Assembly: GCA_003446975.1 (NCBI GenBank)
Contig: DMAP01000255.1
Span: 1-12,919, forward strand
Direction of reading: 5' to 3'
DNA length: 12,919 nt
Source: Clostridiales bacterium
GTDB lineage: Bacteria > Bacillota > Clostridia > Tissierellales > Dethiosulfatibacteraceae
In this document: positions 5,310 to 12,919 of the stretch, piece after piece
How positions within the stretch are numbered: position 1 is the stretch's first letter
Layout of the letters: the number at the start of each line of letters is the position of its first letter
The notes under the pieces: generated by a model
The model's database searches: none
Told to the model about the DNA's origin: nothing
Seen by the model: the letters and a program-made list of their open reading frames with translations, nothing else
Translations under genes and position numbers: made by a program

Positions 5310-7415
5310 TTAATATTTGTTGTATTCTGATTTAAATCGGTACATTCGCTCATCTGCAACCCTAAGCAATTGGTCAAGCTCGGTTCCATCGATTCCAAAC
5401 TCAGCTATCCCAAAGCTAAAGGTGCAGAAAATTGAAGCCCCGGACAGCTGTATTAGATGATTTTCCATCTCTTTCAAAAACTGAATCAACCTATCATACA
5501 AGGCATTTTTCTCAGAGTTAAAAAACATTCCCATAAACTCGTCACCGGCATACCGTGCAATTACATCGCTTTTTCGGACTATCTCAGTCAATTTTTTGGA
5601 GAACGCCACAATAACAGCGTCACCAGCCAGATGTCCAAAATGATCATTGACATATTTCAGTTTGTTTATATCAAAGATAACAATGTTGAAATGTTCATCA
5701 TACCGCAAAGCCTTTTCCCTGTTTGTGATAAAAAATTCTTCAAAGTAATTTCTGTTGTATAAATTAGTCAGGCCATCGTATCTGGAAAGATATAAAGTCT
5801 TTTCAAACATCAAATGCTTAGCGATGGCAATCTCAATATGACTCTGAATAAAAGCCATCATTCGCTCATCATTATCATCAAACTTATTAAGCTCAAAAGA
5901 ATCCAGGCTCACAACACCATATAATTCCTGGTCAACATAAATCGGTGCCGTTATGGCTGATTGAATGAAAACTTCTCCTACTTCTGTTGTGTTCAGACTA
6001 TAAAAGCTATCAAATGTCTTGACATCGTCAATACGTGCCAAGCTTTTCATTTCCCCCGCAGTAGCTCTATATAAAAACGAATCCTCTATGGGAATCTCAA
6101 AATCCTGTATGCTTTCCTGGTCGAATCCGATATGGGCTACTACTTTTAGTCGATCACCCTTTTTAATCATTATTGACCCTAATGTGGCATGTTTGATGGA
6201 CTTCAGAGCATTTATGAGTATGATGTTGTATATACGTTCCAACTCGTTTATTTTCATAATGGACTGGGAAATCTCCAACATGGATTCTCTCAGCTGAAAG
6301 CTGTCTTCCAATGCTTTGTTCTGATTGGTTAGTATAATATGATTCTCAGAAATTTCTACGAAATACTCCTGGATCTTCTCTAATAGTCCATTGACGGTTT
6401 GCCTCAACTCGAAGAATACATCCTTTTTATCTAGACTTAACCTTTGATTGATTTCATCTCCAACAGGAATGGAAAGAATGTCCCGATTCAAAATTGAAAT
6501 AGGTTCAATGATATATCTCCTTATAAAAATGAATAAGAGTAAAAACACGATGACTGTTGATAGAGCTGCTATTAAAAAACTAATCCTAATCTGATCAGAT
6601 TGGTTCGTAATACTCGTCGTTTCTATGAAGCTGCCTACTATGAAGTCTGTGTTGCTTACAGATTTGTAAGCCAAGTACCCTCTTGTGCCATCCACAACCG
6701 CTTCTTCAACTCCCGCTTCACCAATAATCAAATCGGGAGACATGATATCAGATATATTTTTTAGCTCGATGGTCTCATCTGATAATTCATAGGGATTATG
6801 TGGATGGGCAAGTATATTCCCCTTGCTGTCTATAATAAAAGAATAACCATTGTCACTGATTGCAGATAGATTGACAATACTCAGCATGTTTCCTATTGAA
6901 ATGTCTCCTGCCACCACGCCCATCAGTTGACTGTCTTGATCATACACCGGTTGGGCAACAGTCAAAACCCACTGATTCCCTGAAGCATTCAGAAAGGCCT
7001 CTGTATAGACCAGTTTGTTTTCTGTTGTCGCCTTGACATACCAAGGTCTTGTTCGCAAGTCAAATGCCTCAGGCGGTATCCAGCCGCTTGCATTGATCAT
7101 GTTATTGTTTGCCTTACCATAATAGATTGAAAAAAAAGAAGGATTATCTTTCATCAGTGATTGCATAAAACGTAAAACCGCTTCATCTTCTTCACCGGTT
7201 GCAATAAAAGTAGCAGCGTCCTTGATCACCTGTCCTTTCCAGACAAGATGGTTGTCTATAACGCTGGCATTGTAATCCCTTTCCAGTTCTGTGGTCTTGA
7301 TTGCCTCAAGCTTGATTGTTTCTTCCAAATAATTGAATACTAAAAAAATACTGACTGCAATCGTAATGGCTACAGCAATAACCACATGATAAAATTTATT
7401 GATGAATCTATTCAT
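5310..7415 (-). CDS. Membrane sensor diguanylate cyclase (dCache-HAMP-like-GAF-GGDEF)
   Basis: This 701-residue enzyme is predicted to make c-di-GMP from two GTP. Membrane helices at about 11-30 and 278-299 flank an extracytoplasmic double Cache sensor. This sensor contains DLRTRPWY (119-126), a signature of the dCache_1 membrane-distal pocket, and GDIS at 170-173. A HAMP-like linker (300-350) and a coiled segment lead to a GAF domain (about 390-535). The cyclase domain starts at YDGLTNLYNR (546-555). It has metal-binding D582 (FDINK), NDHFGH (590-595), the active-site loop AGDEF (623-627) in place of GGDEF, and an intact RxxD inhibitory site (R614-KS-D617) five residues upstream. AGDEF loops are known in active cyclases, so activity is likely. 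There is no EAL domain. The start ATG has GGAG at seven-base spacing; another ATG four bases upstream meets a stop at once. Confidence 0.93.
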   Translation of the reverse strand: MNRFINKFYHVVIAVAITIAVSIFLVFNYLEETIKLEAIKTTELERDYNASVIDNHLVWKGQVIKDAATFIATGEEDEAVLRFMQSLMKDNPSFFSIYYGKANNNMINASGWIPPEAFDLRTRPWYVKATTENKLVYTEAFLNASGNQWVLTVAQPVYDQDSQLMGVVAGDISIGNMLSIVNLSAISDNGYSFIIDSKGNILAHPHNPYELSDETIELKNISDIMSPDLIIGEAGVEEAVVDGTRGYLAYKSVSNTDFIVGSFIETTSITNQSDQIRISFLIAALSTVIVFLLLFIFIRRYIIEPISILNRDILSIPVGDEINQRLSLDKKDVFFELRQTVNGLLEKIQEYFVEISENHIILTNQNKALEDSFQLRESMLEISQSIMKINELERIYNIILINALKSIKHATLGSIMIKKGDRLKVVAHIGFDQESIQDFEIPIEDSFLYRATAGEMKSLARIDDVKTFDSFYSLNTTEVGEVFIQSAITAPIYVDQELYGVVSLDSFELNKFDDNDERMMAFIQSHIEIAIAKHLMFEKTLYLSRYDGLTNLYNRNYFEEFFITNREKALRYDEHFNIVIFDINKLKYVNDHFGHLAGDAVIVAFSKKLTEIVRKSDVIARYAGDEFMGMFFNSEKNALYDRLIQFLKEMENHLIQLSGASIFCTFSFGIAEFGIDGTELDQLLRVADERMYRFKSEYNKY

Positions 7416-7547
7416 TCATGTTCTCCATGAGTACAATATTGCAATGCTAAGTCTGTTTTCATTACACAGTTGTCATTATATCACAAATTGAATCTGTTTA
7501 TTGAATTATATTATGGGATTTATACCCAGAAATAATGAATCTATTCA
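7402..7547. repeat. 13-bp direct repeat bracketing the alaX-cyclase intergenic region
   Basis: The 13 bases ATGAATCTATTCA occur at 7402-7414 (codons 1-5 of the cyclase gene) and again at 7535-7547 (overlapping the alaX stop codon), 133 bases apart. Each contains the near-palindrome TGAAT-CT-ATTCA. A third copy with 10 of 12 bases matching (TGAATCTGTTTA) lies at 7489-7500, just upstream of the cyclase -10 element. The copies could be regulator sites or a trace of duplication or insertion; AT-rich chance is not excluded. Confidence 0.5.
7475..7483 (-). promoter_or_regulatory. Extended -10 promoter of the cyclase gene
   Basis: The minus strand reads TGA-TATAAT, a consensus -10 hexamer (7475-7480) with the TGn extension (7481-7483). 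No clear -35 lies 17 bases upstream (CAATAA), which is usual for extended -10 promoters. Transcription would start near 7468, giving a leader of about 53 bases. The hairpin after the upstream alaX stop (TGGG-N7-CCCA at about 7514-7528) is short and lacks a T-run. Readthrough from the sbcC-mutY-alaX unit is therefore possible. Confidence 0.6.
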
Positions 7548-8719
7548 ATCTTCAATATATTTTTAATGTGCTGATAAAAAGATTCCAATTTATCAGCATC
7601 CTCAAACATGGCTTGCGCTTTGGACTTGCTTCCGCCTCCTCTCCCATTGAAGTGAGTCAAATATTCTTTAAACAACCTGCCACAGTCAATGTCACCAGTT
7701 CCATCATGGACTAAAATTATTCTTTTTTCCAGTAACGAGCCTATTAGAATCAATGCCTTTTCTTTCTCAATGATTTTCTTCGCAATCAGATCTACCCATT
7801 CAATTGACTTGTCCTGGACTAAAAATGCTAACTTATTGCCTTTTATTTTATTGATTAAACGATCCGCTTCCAAAGAAGCCATTGAATTTTGAAGCTTTAC
7901 ATAATTGCTTTTCAAATCTTGATACTTTTCCTTTTCTTGGATGATTTTATCGACTATTGTTGACAGATCAGCTGAATAACTCACACTCAGCTCCGTTACA
8001 ATTTGATGCTCCTTTTGGAATTCCATCAGGGCTCTCAATCCGCATTTGAAAAACAGTCTGGTCATTCCCTTGTACCGTTGCGCTTTCAGTATTTTGACAA
8101 CTCCAACCTCTCCTGTGCGGGCAGGATGTGTTCCACAACATGCAACACTGTCCACATCTGGAATGTAGACGATTCTCAGGTTTTCTTGCAAATCAGGTAA
8201 TTTTCTGACATTATATTGCATGGCTCTTTCAGGGGTATCAACTGTGTCAATGACAACCTGCCTGTTTTCATAGATTGCCTTGTTGGCCAGATTCTCTATG
8301 ATTTCCAGCTGATCATTCTTTGTCAAATCCCCATCAATGTCAATGGTGACGTAATCTTCTCCCAGATGGAATCCTTTGTTCAAGTATCCATATTGTTCCA
8401 TAATAACACCTGAGAGGATGTGTTCACCACAATGCTGTTGCATGTGATCAAACCGTCTGTCCCAATCCAATACACTTAGATGGGATTTGCCTTCCGGCGC
8501 TTTGTCCACGTGGTGATAGATAATGCCGTCTCTATCTGAAACATGGATCACCTGGCTATCACCAATGGTACCTTTGTCGCAAGGCTGGCCTCCTCCCTCA
8601 GGGAAAAAAATGGTTTGGTCCAAGACAAGAAGAGTTGTATCCTTTTCGTGTATTATCTCCAGTATTCTGGACTCTATTTGCTTTAAATACACATCCTTTT
8701 CGTATAGTTTGATTGTCAT
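7541..8719 (-). CDS. alaX: Free-standing alanyl-tRNA editing protein, AlaX long form with DHHA1 domain
   Basis: This cytoplasmic tRNA quality-control enzyme of 392 residues is related to the editing and C-terminal parts of alanyl-tRNA synthetase. It is expected to hydrolyse Ser-tRNA(Ala) and possibly Gly-tRNA(Ala). An N-terminal beta-barrel region contains FFPEGGGQPCDKG (38-50). The editing core has the zinc motifs H96-C-G-E-H100 (within DHMQQHCGEHILSG) and C194-C-G-T-H198. A central coiled segment (about 235-285) leads to the DHHA1 domain with its glycine-rich HFNGRGGGSKSKAQA (356-370). No aminoacylation domain is present, and the length fits the long AlaX class. The start ATG has AAAGGA upstream. 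The gap after mutY is 23 bases, so it is probably cotranscribed with the repair genes. Confidence is high for the family and moderate for the exact substrate. Confidence 0.92.
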   Translation of the reverse strand: MTIKLYEKDVYLKQIESRILEIIHEKDTTLLVLDQTIFFPEGGGQPCDKGTIGDSQVIHVSDRDGIIYHHVDKAPEGKSHLSVLDWDRRFDHMQQHCGEHILSGVIMEQYGYLNKGFHLGEDYVTIDIDGDLTKNDQLEIIENLANKAIYENRQVVIDTVDTPERAMQYNVRKLPDLQENLRIVYIPDVDSVACCGTHPARTGEVGVVKILKAQRYKGMTRLFFKCGLRALMEFQKEHQIVTELSVSYSADLSTIVDKIIQEKEKYQDLKSNYVKLQNSMASLEADRLINKIKGNKLAFLVQDKSIEWVDLIAKKIIEKEKALILIGSLLEKRIILVHDGTGDIDCGRLFKEYLTHFNGRGGGSKSKAQAMFEDADKLESFYQHIKNILKIE

Positions 8720-8742
8720 CTTTAATCCTTTCTATATCAAAC

Positions 8743-9813
8743 TCAAATGTATTTTAGTATTTTTCTGAATGCTGTTGATATGGCGTAGTCCTCTATTTTG
8801 TCATGTGCGACCCACAACTTTTCATGATTGTAGGGTTTTTCTGGTTCTCTTATGAACCAGTCAGCCATGTCTCCTGATTTATAACTGTAATTAATTCTGT
8901 AAACAGTCATCGACCAGGTCTTATGGGTGAAGACATGCTTCTCTTTTCCCTCTTCTAATACGCCGTCCACAGACATCCCAAAATCCTTTTCAAGCAACTC
9001 AAGCAATCGTTCTTTAGATTCTGTCTTGTTTTCGCCTTCGGCTGAAGGCAGTCCCCAAAGACCCGATAGTAAACCCTTGTCAGATTTCATAAATAGGATC
9101 TTTCCATCTCGCATCACGATTGCCACTGCCAAATAAATGTTCTTGTTTTTTTGTTTTTGTGTCTTTATTGGCAAATGATTTTGAAGACCCAGTTCAAAAG
9201 CTTGGCAATCATCCTCTAAGGGACATGCGCCGCATTTAGGATTTTGGGGCGAGCAAATCAATGCTCCCAACTCCATTAAAGCCTGATTGAAATGTCTTGC
9301 ATCCTCGGGCATGATTGTCGTGATTATGTCTTCAAATACTTTCTTTGATTTTGGATTGGCAATATCCGTTTCAATCCGATATATTCTAGATATGACACGC
9401 ATTACATTGCCATCAACAGCAGGATGTTTTAGATTATAGGCAATGCTCAATACAGCCCCTGCGGTATAGGGTCCTATACCCGGCAGCTTCAGTACTAGTT
9501 TGTATTCATACGGAAATATGCCCCCATGATCATTGGCAATGATCCTTGCACATTTGATCAGATTTCTTGCCCTGGAATAATAGCCAAGCCCTTCCCACAA
9601 TTTAAATACTTCCTCTTCCTGTGCATTTGCGAGCTCAGTGATTGTAGGAAACCTGGTCATGAAACGCTCATAGTATGGAATAACCGTATCCATCTGAGTC
9701 TGCTGAAGCATGATTTCAGAAATCCATATATTATAGGGGTCATGACTCTCCCTGAAAGGCAGTTTTCTATGGTTTTGCATATACCAGTTCAATAGTTTCT
9801 GTTGTATTGTCAT
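8743..9813 (-). CDS. mutY: A/G-specific adenine DNA glycosylase MutY
   Basis: MutY removes adenine mispaired with 8-oxoguanine and so prevents G-to-T changes after oxidative damage. The protein has 356 residues, normal for the family. The catalytic acid is E33 in ISEIMLQQTQ, followed by WEGLGYYSRARN (73-84). The helix-hairpin-helix motif is LPGIGPYTAGA (110-120) with Y116, and the second catalytic acid is D134 in PAVDGNVMR. The [4Fe-4S] motif is complete: C187-x6-C194-x2-C197-x5-C203. The C-terminal NUDIX-like domain (about 225-356) that recognises 8-oxoguanine carries FTH (295-297) where the well-studied Geobacillus enzyme has FSH. Near the N-terminus LPFRE replaces the usual LPWRE. Both changes are conservative. 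The AGGAG site overlaps the sbcC stop, six bases from the ATG, which argues for translational coupling. Confidence 0.97.
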   Translation of the reverse strand: MTIQQKLLNWYMQNHRKLPFRESHDPYNIWISEIMLQQTQMDTVIPYYERFMTRFPTITELANAQEEEVFKLWEGLGYYSRARNLIKCARIIANDHGGIFPYEYKLVLKLPGIGPYTAGAVLSIAYNLKHPAVDGNVMRVISRIYRIETDIANPKSKKVFEDIITTIMPEDARHFNQALMELGALICSPQNPKCGACPLEDDCQAFELGLQNHLPIKTQKQKNKNIYLAVAIVMRDGKILFMKSDKGLLSGLWGLPSAEGENKTESKERLLELLEKDFGMSVDGVLEEGKEKHVFTHKTWSMTVYRINYSYKSGDMADWFIREPEKPYNHEKLWVAHDKIEDYAISTAFRKILKYI

Positions 9814-9822
9814 CTTATACTC

Positions 9823-12800
9823 CTAGTTTAGCTCGATTCTTACCTTGCTTCCACTCTCTCCTGTTACCGCACTTGTTACAATCAGCTTAACAGGTACTCT
9901 GTTCTTGACAGATTCAACATGTGAGATAATTCCTACCTTAAGCTTTTCATGATGGATTCTTTCTAGTGATGTCATCACCACATCCAGCAGATTGTCATCC
10001 AATGTTCCAAATCCCTCATCCAGAAAGAACAACTCCAGAGGGGCCGTGCCTTTCAGCTGAATCTCTGCTGATAGCGCCAACGCTAACGCCAGTGATGTCA
10101 GAAAGGTCTCTCCACCCGACAATGTGGATGATTCTCTTAGGATTCCTCCATTTTTATTGTCCTTAATCAGGAATCTGCCTTCGTCATCAGTCTCCAAACC
10201 ATAAATGCCACCGGTAATGTCCAAAAGTCTTGCGGAGGCTTCTCTTGAAATATATTTCAATCTTTCTGTTGCGATAAACTCAACGAATCGGTTGCCCTTG
10301 AACAGACTTTCCAGATCTCTCAGTATCCCAAGCCTATCATCGATATTTTTAATCTGATCAGCCAGGTCTTTAATGCTAGATAATTTGTCCTTGTCATCTT
10401 TGATTTCTTTCTCTAGCAAGGCGAGATCCTTGTGTAACAAACTAAATATAGTTTCTTTTTCCTTTTGTTGATTCTGAATCTCCTGCCATTTTTCTTCTGA
10501 GATTTGATGCCCATCAAGTTTCTTTTCTATGCTCTCCAAGATGCCTTTTTTTCTGGACAGTGCATCATTGTATTCATTTATTTCCGTTTCTAATGTCAGT
10601 ATACTTTTCTCATCCGTAAGAAGACCTTTGGCCTCGTCAAGTGATGTAAACTTATTCTCTCCCAGCTTTTTTTTGATGGTCTTATCAACTATCTCAAATC
10701 TCTTTTCTATGTCACTGAAACTCTGTGCTATTTTTGAAAATTGGTTGCTGATTGAATCAAAATCTATCATGGATTTTTGGTTGGCTTCTCGCAGGATATT
10801 GTAGCTTCGTACAATTTCATTGATTTTTTGATCCACTTCATCTCTCAGGCCAAATAGGTTTTCAGTTGTTCCTGCCTTTTTAACGATACTGTTGATCAAT
10901 CTATCAACTTGTTGGCGTTTATTTTTTAAATCCAAATTTGCTACAATCAGCCGATCGGAAAACTCTTTAATACTGGATTCTAGAATCTCCAGTTCTTTTT
11001 TTATTTTCTTTTCATCTGTCGCCATAGCTTCAAGAGCAGATTCCAGCTTTTCTCTATGTTCGTCTTTCTCTCTGATGATTTGTGATGCCAATATAAAATC
11101 GTCAATCCCCGTTTCATTTATTAGCAATGTCAATGCTTTCTGTTTTTCATCAAGTTCCATCCGGGATTTTTTCACTTCTTCTCTGTTGTCTGCCTGTTGT
11201 ATGGTGACACTTGATAGTTTGGCGTCGATTGTATTTATTTCTCCTGCTTGTTTTGTGATGGTGTTGGTCTTTGATGAGATTTCCGTTGTTAGATTGTTCA
11301 GTTCCTTCTCGTATGTTTCTATCAGTTGTTTTAAATGGTTGTAATTTTCAATCTGGTCTTCAGGTTTTTGGGATAGATATTCTTTTCCTAGTTTATCTAA
11401 GTCCAATGCATATCCTATTGTTTTTTCTTCTTCGATGGATAACAAGATTTTCCTTTCGTTTATTGCTGTCTCTGTCTTTTTCAGCTTTTCGGTCAGACGT
11501 TCTTTCTCCAGCTCCAATTTTTCAAGATTATTAAGATCAATAGGTTTTACCTTTTCAGGATAATGATCTTTAGAACCGCAGACAGGACAAGGCTCGCCTT
11601 CAGACAATGATTTTCTTAGCTCATGAGCCATTGCTGAATTTTTGTTTTCATTGATTTTAATGTCAATTTGCTCCAATTGAAGTGTTAACTCCTTGAATGT
11701 TTGCTCTAATGGCGCTTTCTCTTGTTTGTGCTGTGTCACAAGATTTTCAGACTGTTTGATAGCTGTATGGATTTCTTCATGCTTTGACCATTTGGATTTC
11801 AGTTCATAAAGATTGTCTTTGATAGCAGACAAATCCTCTAAACTGCCAGGACGGTTTTGTTTCAACACATCCAATTGGATGGATAGTTTCTTCAATGATT
11901 CCTCGGAATCATTTTTCTCACCTTCAGCCCTTTTTCTTTGAATATCATATTCACTCTGCAGTTCTGATAATTCTATTATTTTTTCCTGGATTTTATTGAC
12001 ATTTTCACTTAATATGCTGACACCCTCAGCAAGTTTCTCGCCGATTCTAACCTTCTCCTTCACGGAGGCGTCAACTTTCGTATCAATGATTTCCAAAGCA
12101 AGCATTTCCTGCATTTTACCTATTTCGCTCGCTTTATCCGTAAGGGTTTGCTTTGTGCCATCAGCTTCTCTCAGGCGGCTTTCCAGTGCCAAGATGCTTG
12201 ATTTCAACAATTCTGATTGTGTTTGAAGCTCATGGAGCTCTTTTTCTTCCTCAAGAGCCTCTAATATTTTTTGTTCCTGAAGTCTCAATCCAGGCAATAT
12301 AAGCTCGTATTTTTCTTTTGCTGACTCGAAGTCCTTTTGTGTCTGGATTTTCATTTCATTGGCTTTCTGCAGTTTTTCTGTGATTGCATCTAATTGCTGT
12401 GCAATCTCAATTTTATCTTTCTGAGTGCCTTCAAAATCTTGAATATAGATTGCCAAGGCGTTAGCATTTTTGCGCTTTTCAAGCTCAATATTCTTATTTT
12501 CATACAACGATTTGTCATTTAGCAGCGCTTTGTGTTCTGCCTTATGCTTATCAAACTCCTTTTGAAGCTTATATACTTCTTTGCTCGTTTCGAGCAGCTG
12601 ATTGATTTGGGTCAGCTCTTCTTTTTTCAAAGCCAAATCCTTTTGCCCAGCGTCGTATTCTTTCTCTTTATCCGCTATTATTTCTTTGCTTACCTCTCCA
12701 AGTCCCCTGATCTCCCCCTCTAAAGAAGTCTTGGTAGCTGTCTCTTTGTCTAATCTTCCTTTCAATTTTTGGCGAAGATTGTCACCGTATTCCTGGAGAT

Positions 12801-12919
12801 TGAACAATCGTTCCAGCATATCTCTACGATTTTTCCCTTCCATTTTTAAAAAATCACTGAATTTCCCCTGAGGCAGCACAACAGTCCTTGTAAAATCATC
12901 TCTGGATAATCCGATAATT
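9823..12919 (-). CDS. sbcC: SbcC, exonuclease ATPase subunit (5' end beyond the right edge)
   Basis: SbcC, with the nuclease SbcD, forms an Mre11-Rad50-type complex that cuts DNA hairpins and processes ends. About 1,031 codons are visible. The frame is open to the window edge, reading IIGLSRDDFTRTVVLPQGK, which is internal to the family; the valine codon GTG at 12877-12879 is not the start. The Walker A region lies outside. Numbering from that valine, the Q-loop is at 2-10 (LPQGKFSDF), followed by a very long coiled coil. It is interrupted by the zinc hook C431-P-V-C434 (DNA near 11577-11589) and then returns. The C-terminal ATPase half has LSGGETF (920-926), Walker B LFFLDE (950-955) and the switch histidine in IISHVE (H987). 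The TAG stop is nine bases from mutY. sbcD is not in the window and would be expected upstream, past the right edge. Confidence 0.96.
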   Translation of the reverse strand, partial: IIGLSRDDFTRTVVLPQGKFSDFLKMEGKNRRDMLERLFNLQEYGDNLRQKLKGRLDKETATKTSLEGEIRGLGEVSKEIIADKEKEYDAGQKDLALKKEELTQINQLLETSKEVYKLQKEFDKHKAEHKALLNDKSLYENKNIELEKRKNANALAIYIQDFEGTQKDKIEIAQQLDAITEKLQKANEMKIQTQKDFESAKEKYELILPGLRLQEQKILEALEEEKELHELQTQSELLKSSILALESRLREADGTKQTLTDKASEIGKMQEMLALEIIDTKVDASVKEKVRIGEKLAEGVSILSENVNKIQEKIIELSELQSEYDIQRKRAEGEKNDSEESLKKLSIQLDVLKQNRPGSLEDLSAIKDNLYELKSKWSKHEEIHTAIKQSENLVTQHKQEKAPLEQTFKELTLQLEQIDIKINENKNSAMAHELRKSLSEGEPCPVCGSKDHYPEKVKPIDLNNLEKLELEKERLTEKLKKTETAINERKILLSIEEEKTIGYALDLDKLGKEYLSQKPEDQIENYNHLKQLIETYEKELNNLTTEISSKTNTITKQAGEINTIDAKLSSVTIQQADNREEVKKSRMELDEKQKALTLLINETGIDDFILASQIIREKDEHREKLESALEAMATDEKKIKKELEILESSIKEFSDRLIVANLDLKNKRQQVDRLINSIVKKAGTTENLFGLRDEVDQKINEIVRSYNILREANQKSMIDFDSISNQFSKIAQSFSDIEKRFEIVDKTIKKKLGENKFTSLDEAKGLLTDEKSILTLETEINEYNDALSRKKGILESIEKKLDGHQISEEKWQEIQNQQKEKETIFSLLHKDLALLEKEIKDDKDKLSSIKDLADQIKNIDDRLGILRDLESLFKGNRFVEFIATERLKYISREASARLLDITGGIYGLETDDEGRFLIKDNKNGGILRESSTLSGGETFLTSLALALALSAEIQLKGTAPLELFFLDEGFGTLDDNLLDVVMTSLERIHHEKLKVGIISHVESVKNRVPVKLIVTSAVTGESGSKVRIELN

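Noticed and set aside
7511..7530. Hairpin TGGG-N7-CCCA as an alaX terminator
   Set aside because: The stem has only four strong pairs and no T-run follows on the minus strand. At most a weak pause.
10892..11344. A 150-codon open frame on the plus strand opposite sbcC
   Set aside because: Its product is a low-complexity Ser/Phe-rich sequence, the usual mirror image of a charged coiled coil read backwards. It has no convincing ribosome binding site or promoter and lies wholly inside sbcC.
12871..12919. GTG at 12877-12879 as the start of sbcC
   Set aside because: The frame stays open to the window edge and reads IIGLSRDDFTRTVVLPQGK, which is the conserved interior around the Q-loop. The gene is simply cut by the edge.
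9823..12919. SMC-like ATPase of a defence system (Wadjet, Lamassu or similar)
   Set aside because: The CPVC zinc hook, LPQGKFSDFL Q-loop and LSGGETF/LFFLDE motifs are standard SbcC, and the neighbours are housekeeping repair genes.

Overview
The window is AT-rich bacterial DNA in which every convincing gene lies on the minus strand, so transcription runs from high to low coordinates. Gene content, base composition and strong AGGAG-type ribosome binding sites point to a low-GC Gram-positive anaerobe, most likely of the Clostridia. This is inferred from character, not from a database match. There is no rRNA, tRNA, CRISPR array, phage gene or insertion sequence, and no gap between genes exceeds about 140 bases.

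In transcription order, the right side holds a maintenance cluster: sbcC (cut by the right edge), mutY and a free-standing long-form alanyl-tRNA editing protein (AlaX). The gaps are 9 and 23 bases, and the mutY ribosome binding site overlaps the sbcC stop codon. These genes cover DNA end or hairpin processing, removal of adenine mispaired with 8-oxoguanine, and hydrolysis of mischarged tRNA(Ala). They form a plausible transcription unit but not one biochemical pathway. Next comes a membrane-bound sensor diguanylate cyclase (dCache, HAMP-like linker, GAF, GGDEF domain with an AGDEF signature) with its own extended -10 promoter. After it is a single-gene unit for a 240-residue iron-sulfur protein. 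That gene is preceded by a perfect 16-bp palindrome placed exactly where a class II Crp/Fnr-type activator would bind, and followed by a strong intrinsic terminator.

The left side is a three-gene ABC exporter operon: a LolD/MacB-type ATPase, a two-fold FtsX-type permease and a HlyD/MacA-type adaptor. The genes overlap or nearly touch. At the left edge another minus-strand gene begins (only three codons visible) with its own promoter. This promoter and the ABC operon promoter share an inverted repeat of the form TACAA-N3/4-TTGTA lying between -35 and -10, which suggests one regulator controls both.

The gene content is mostly ordinary. The points most worth a second look are the two matched operators around the ABC exporter, the -41.5 palindrome before the iron-sulfur gene, the missing cysteine in that protein's second cluster motif, and a 13-bp repeat flanking the intergenic region upstream of the cyclase. 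I see no evidence for an entirely new system.
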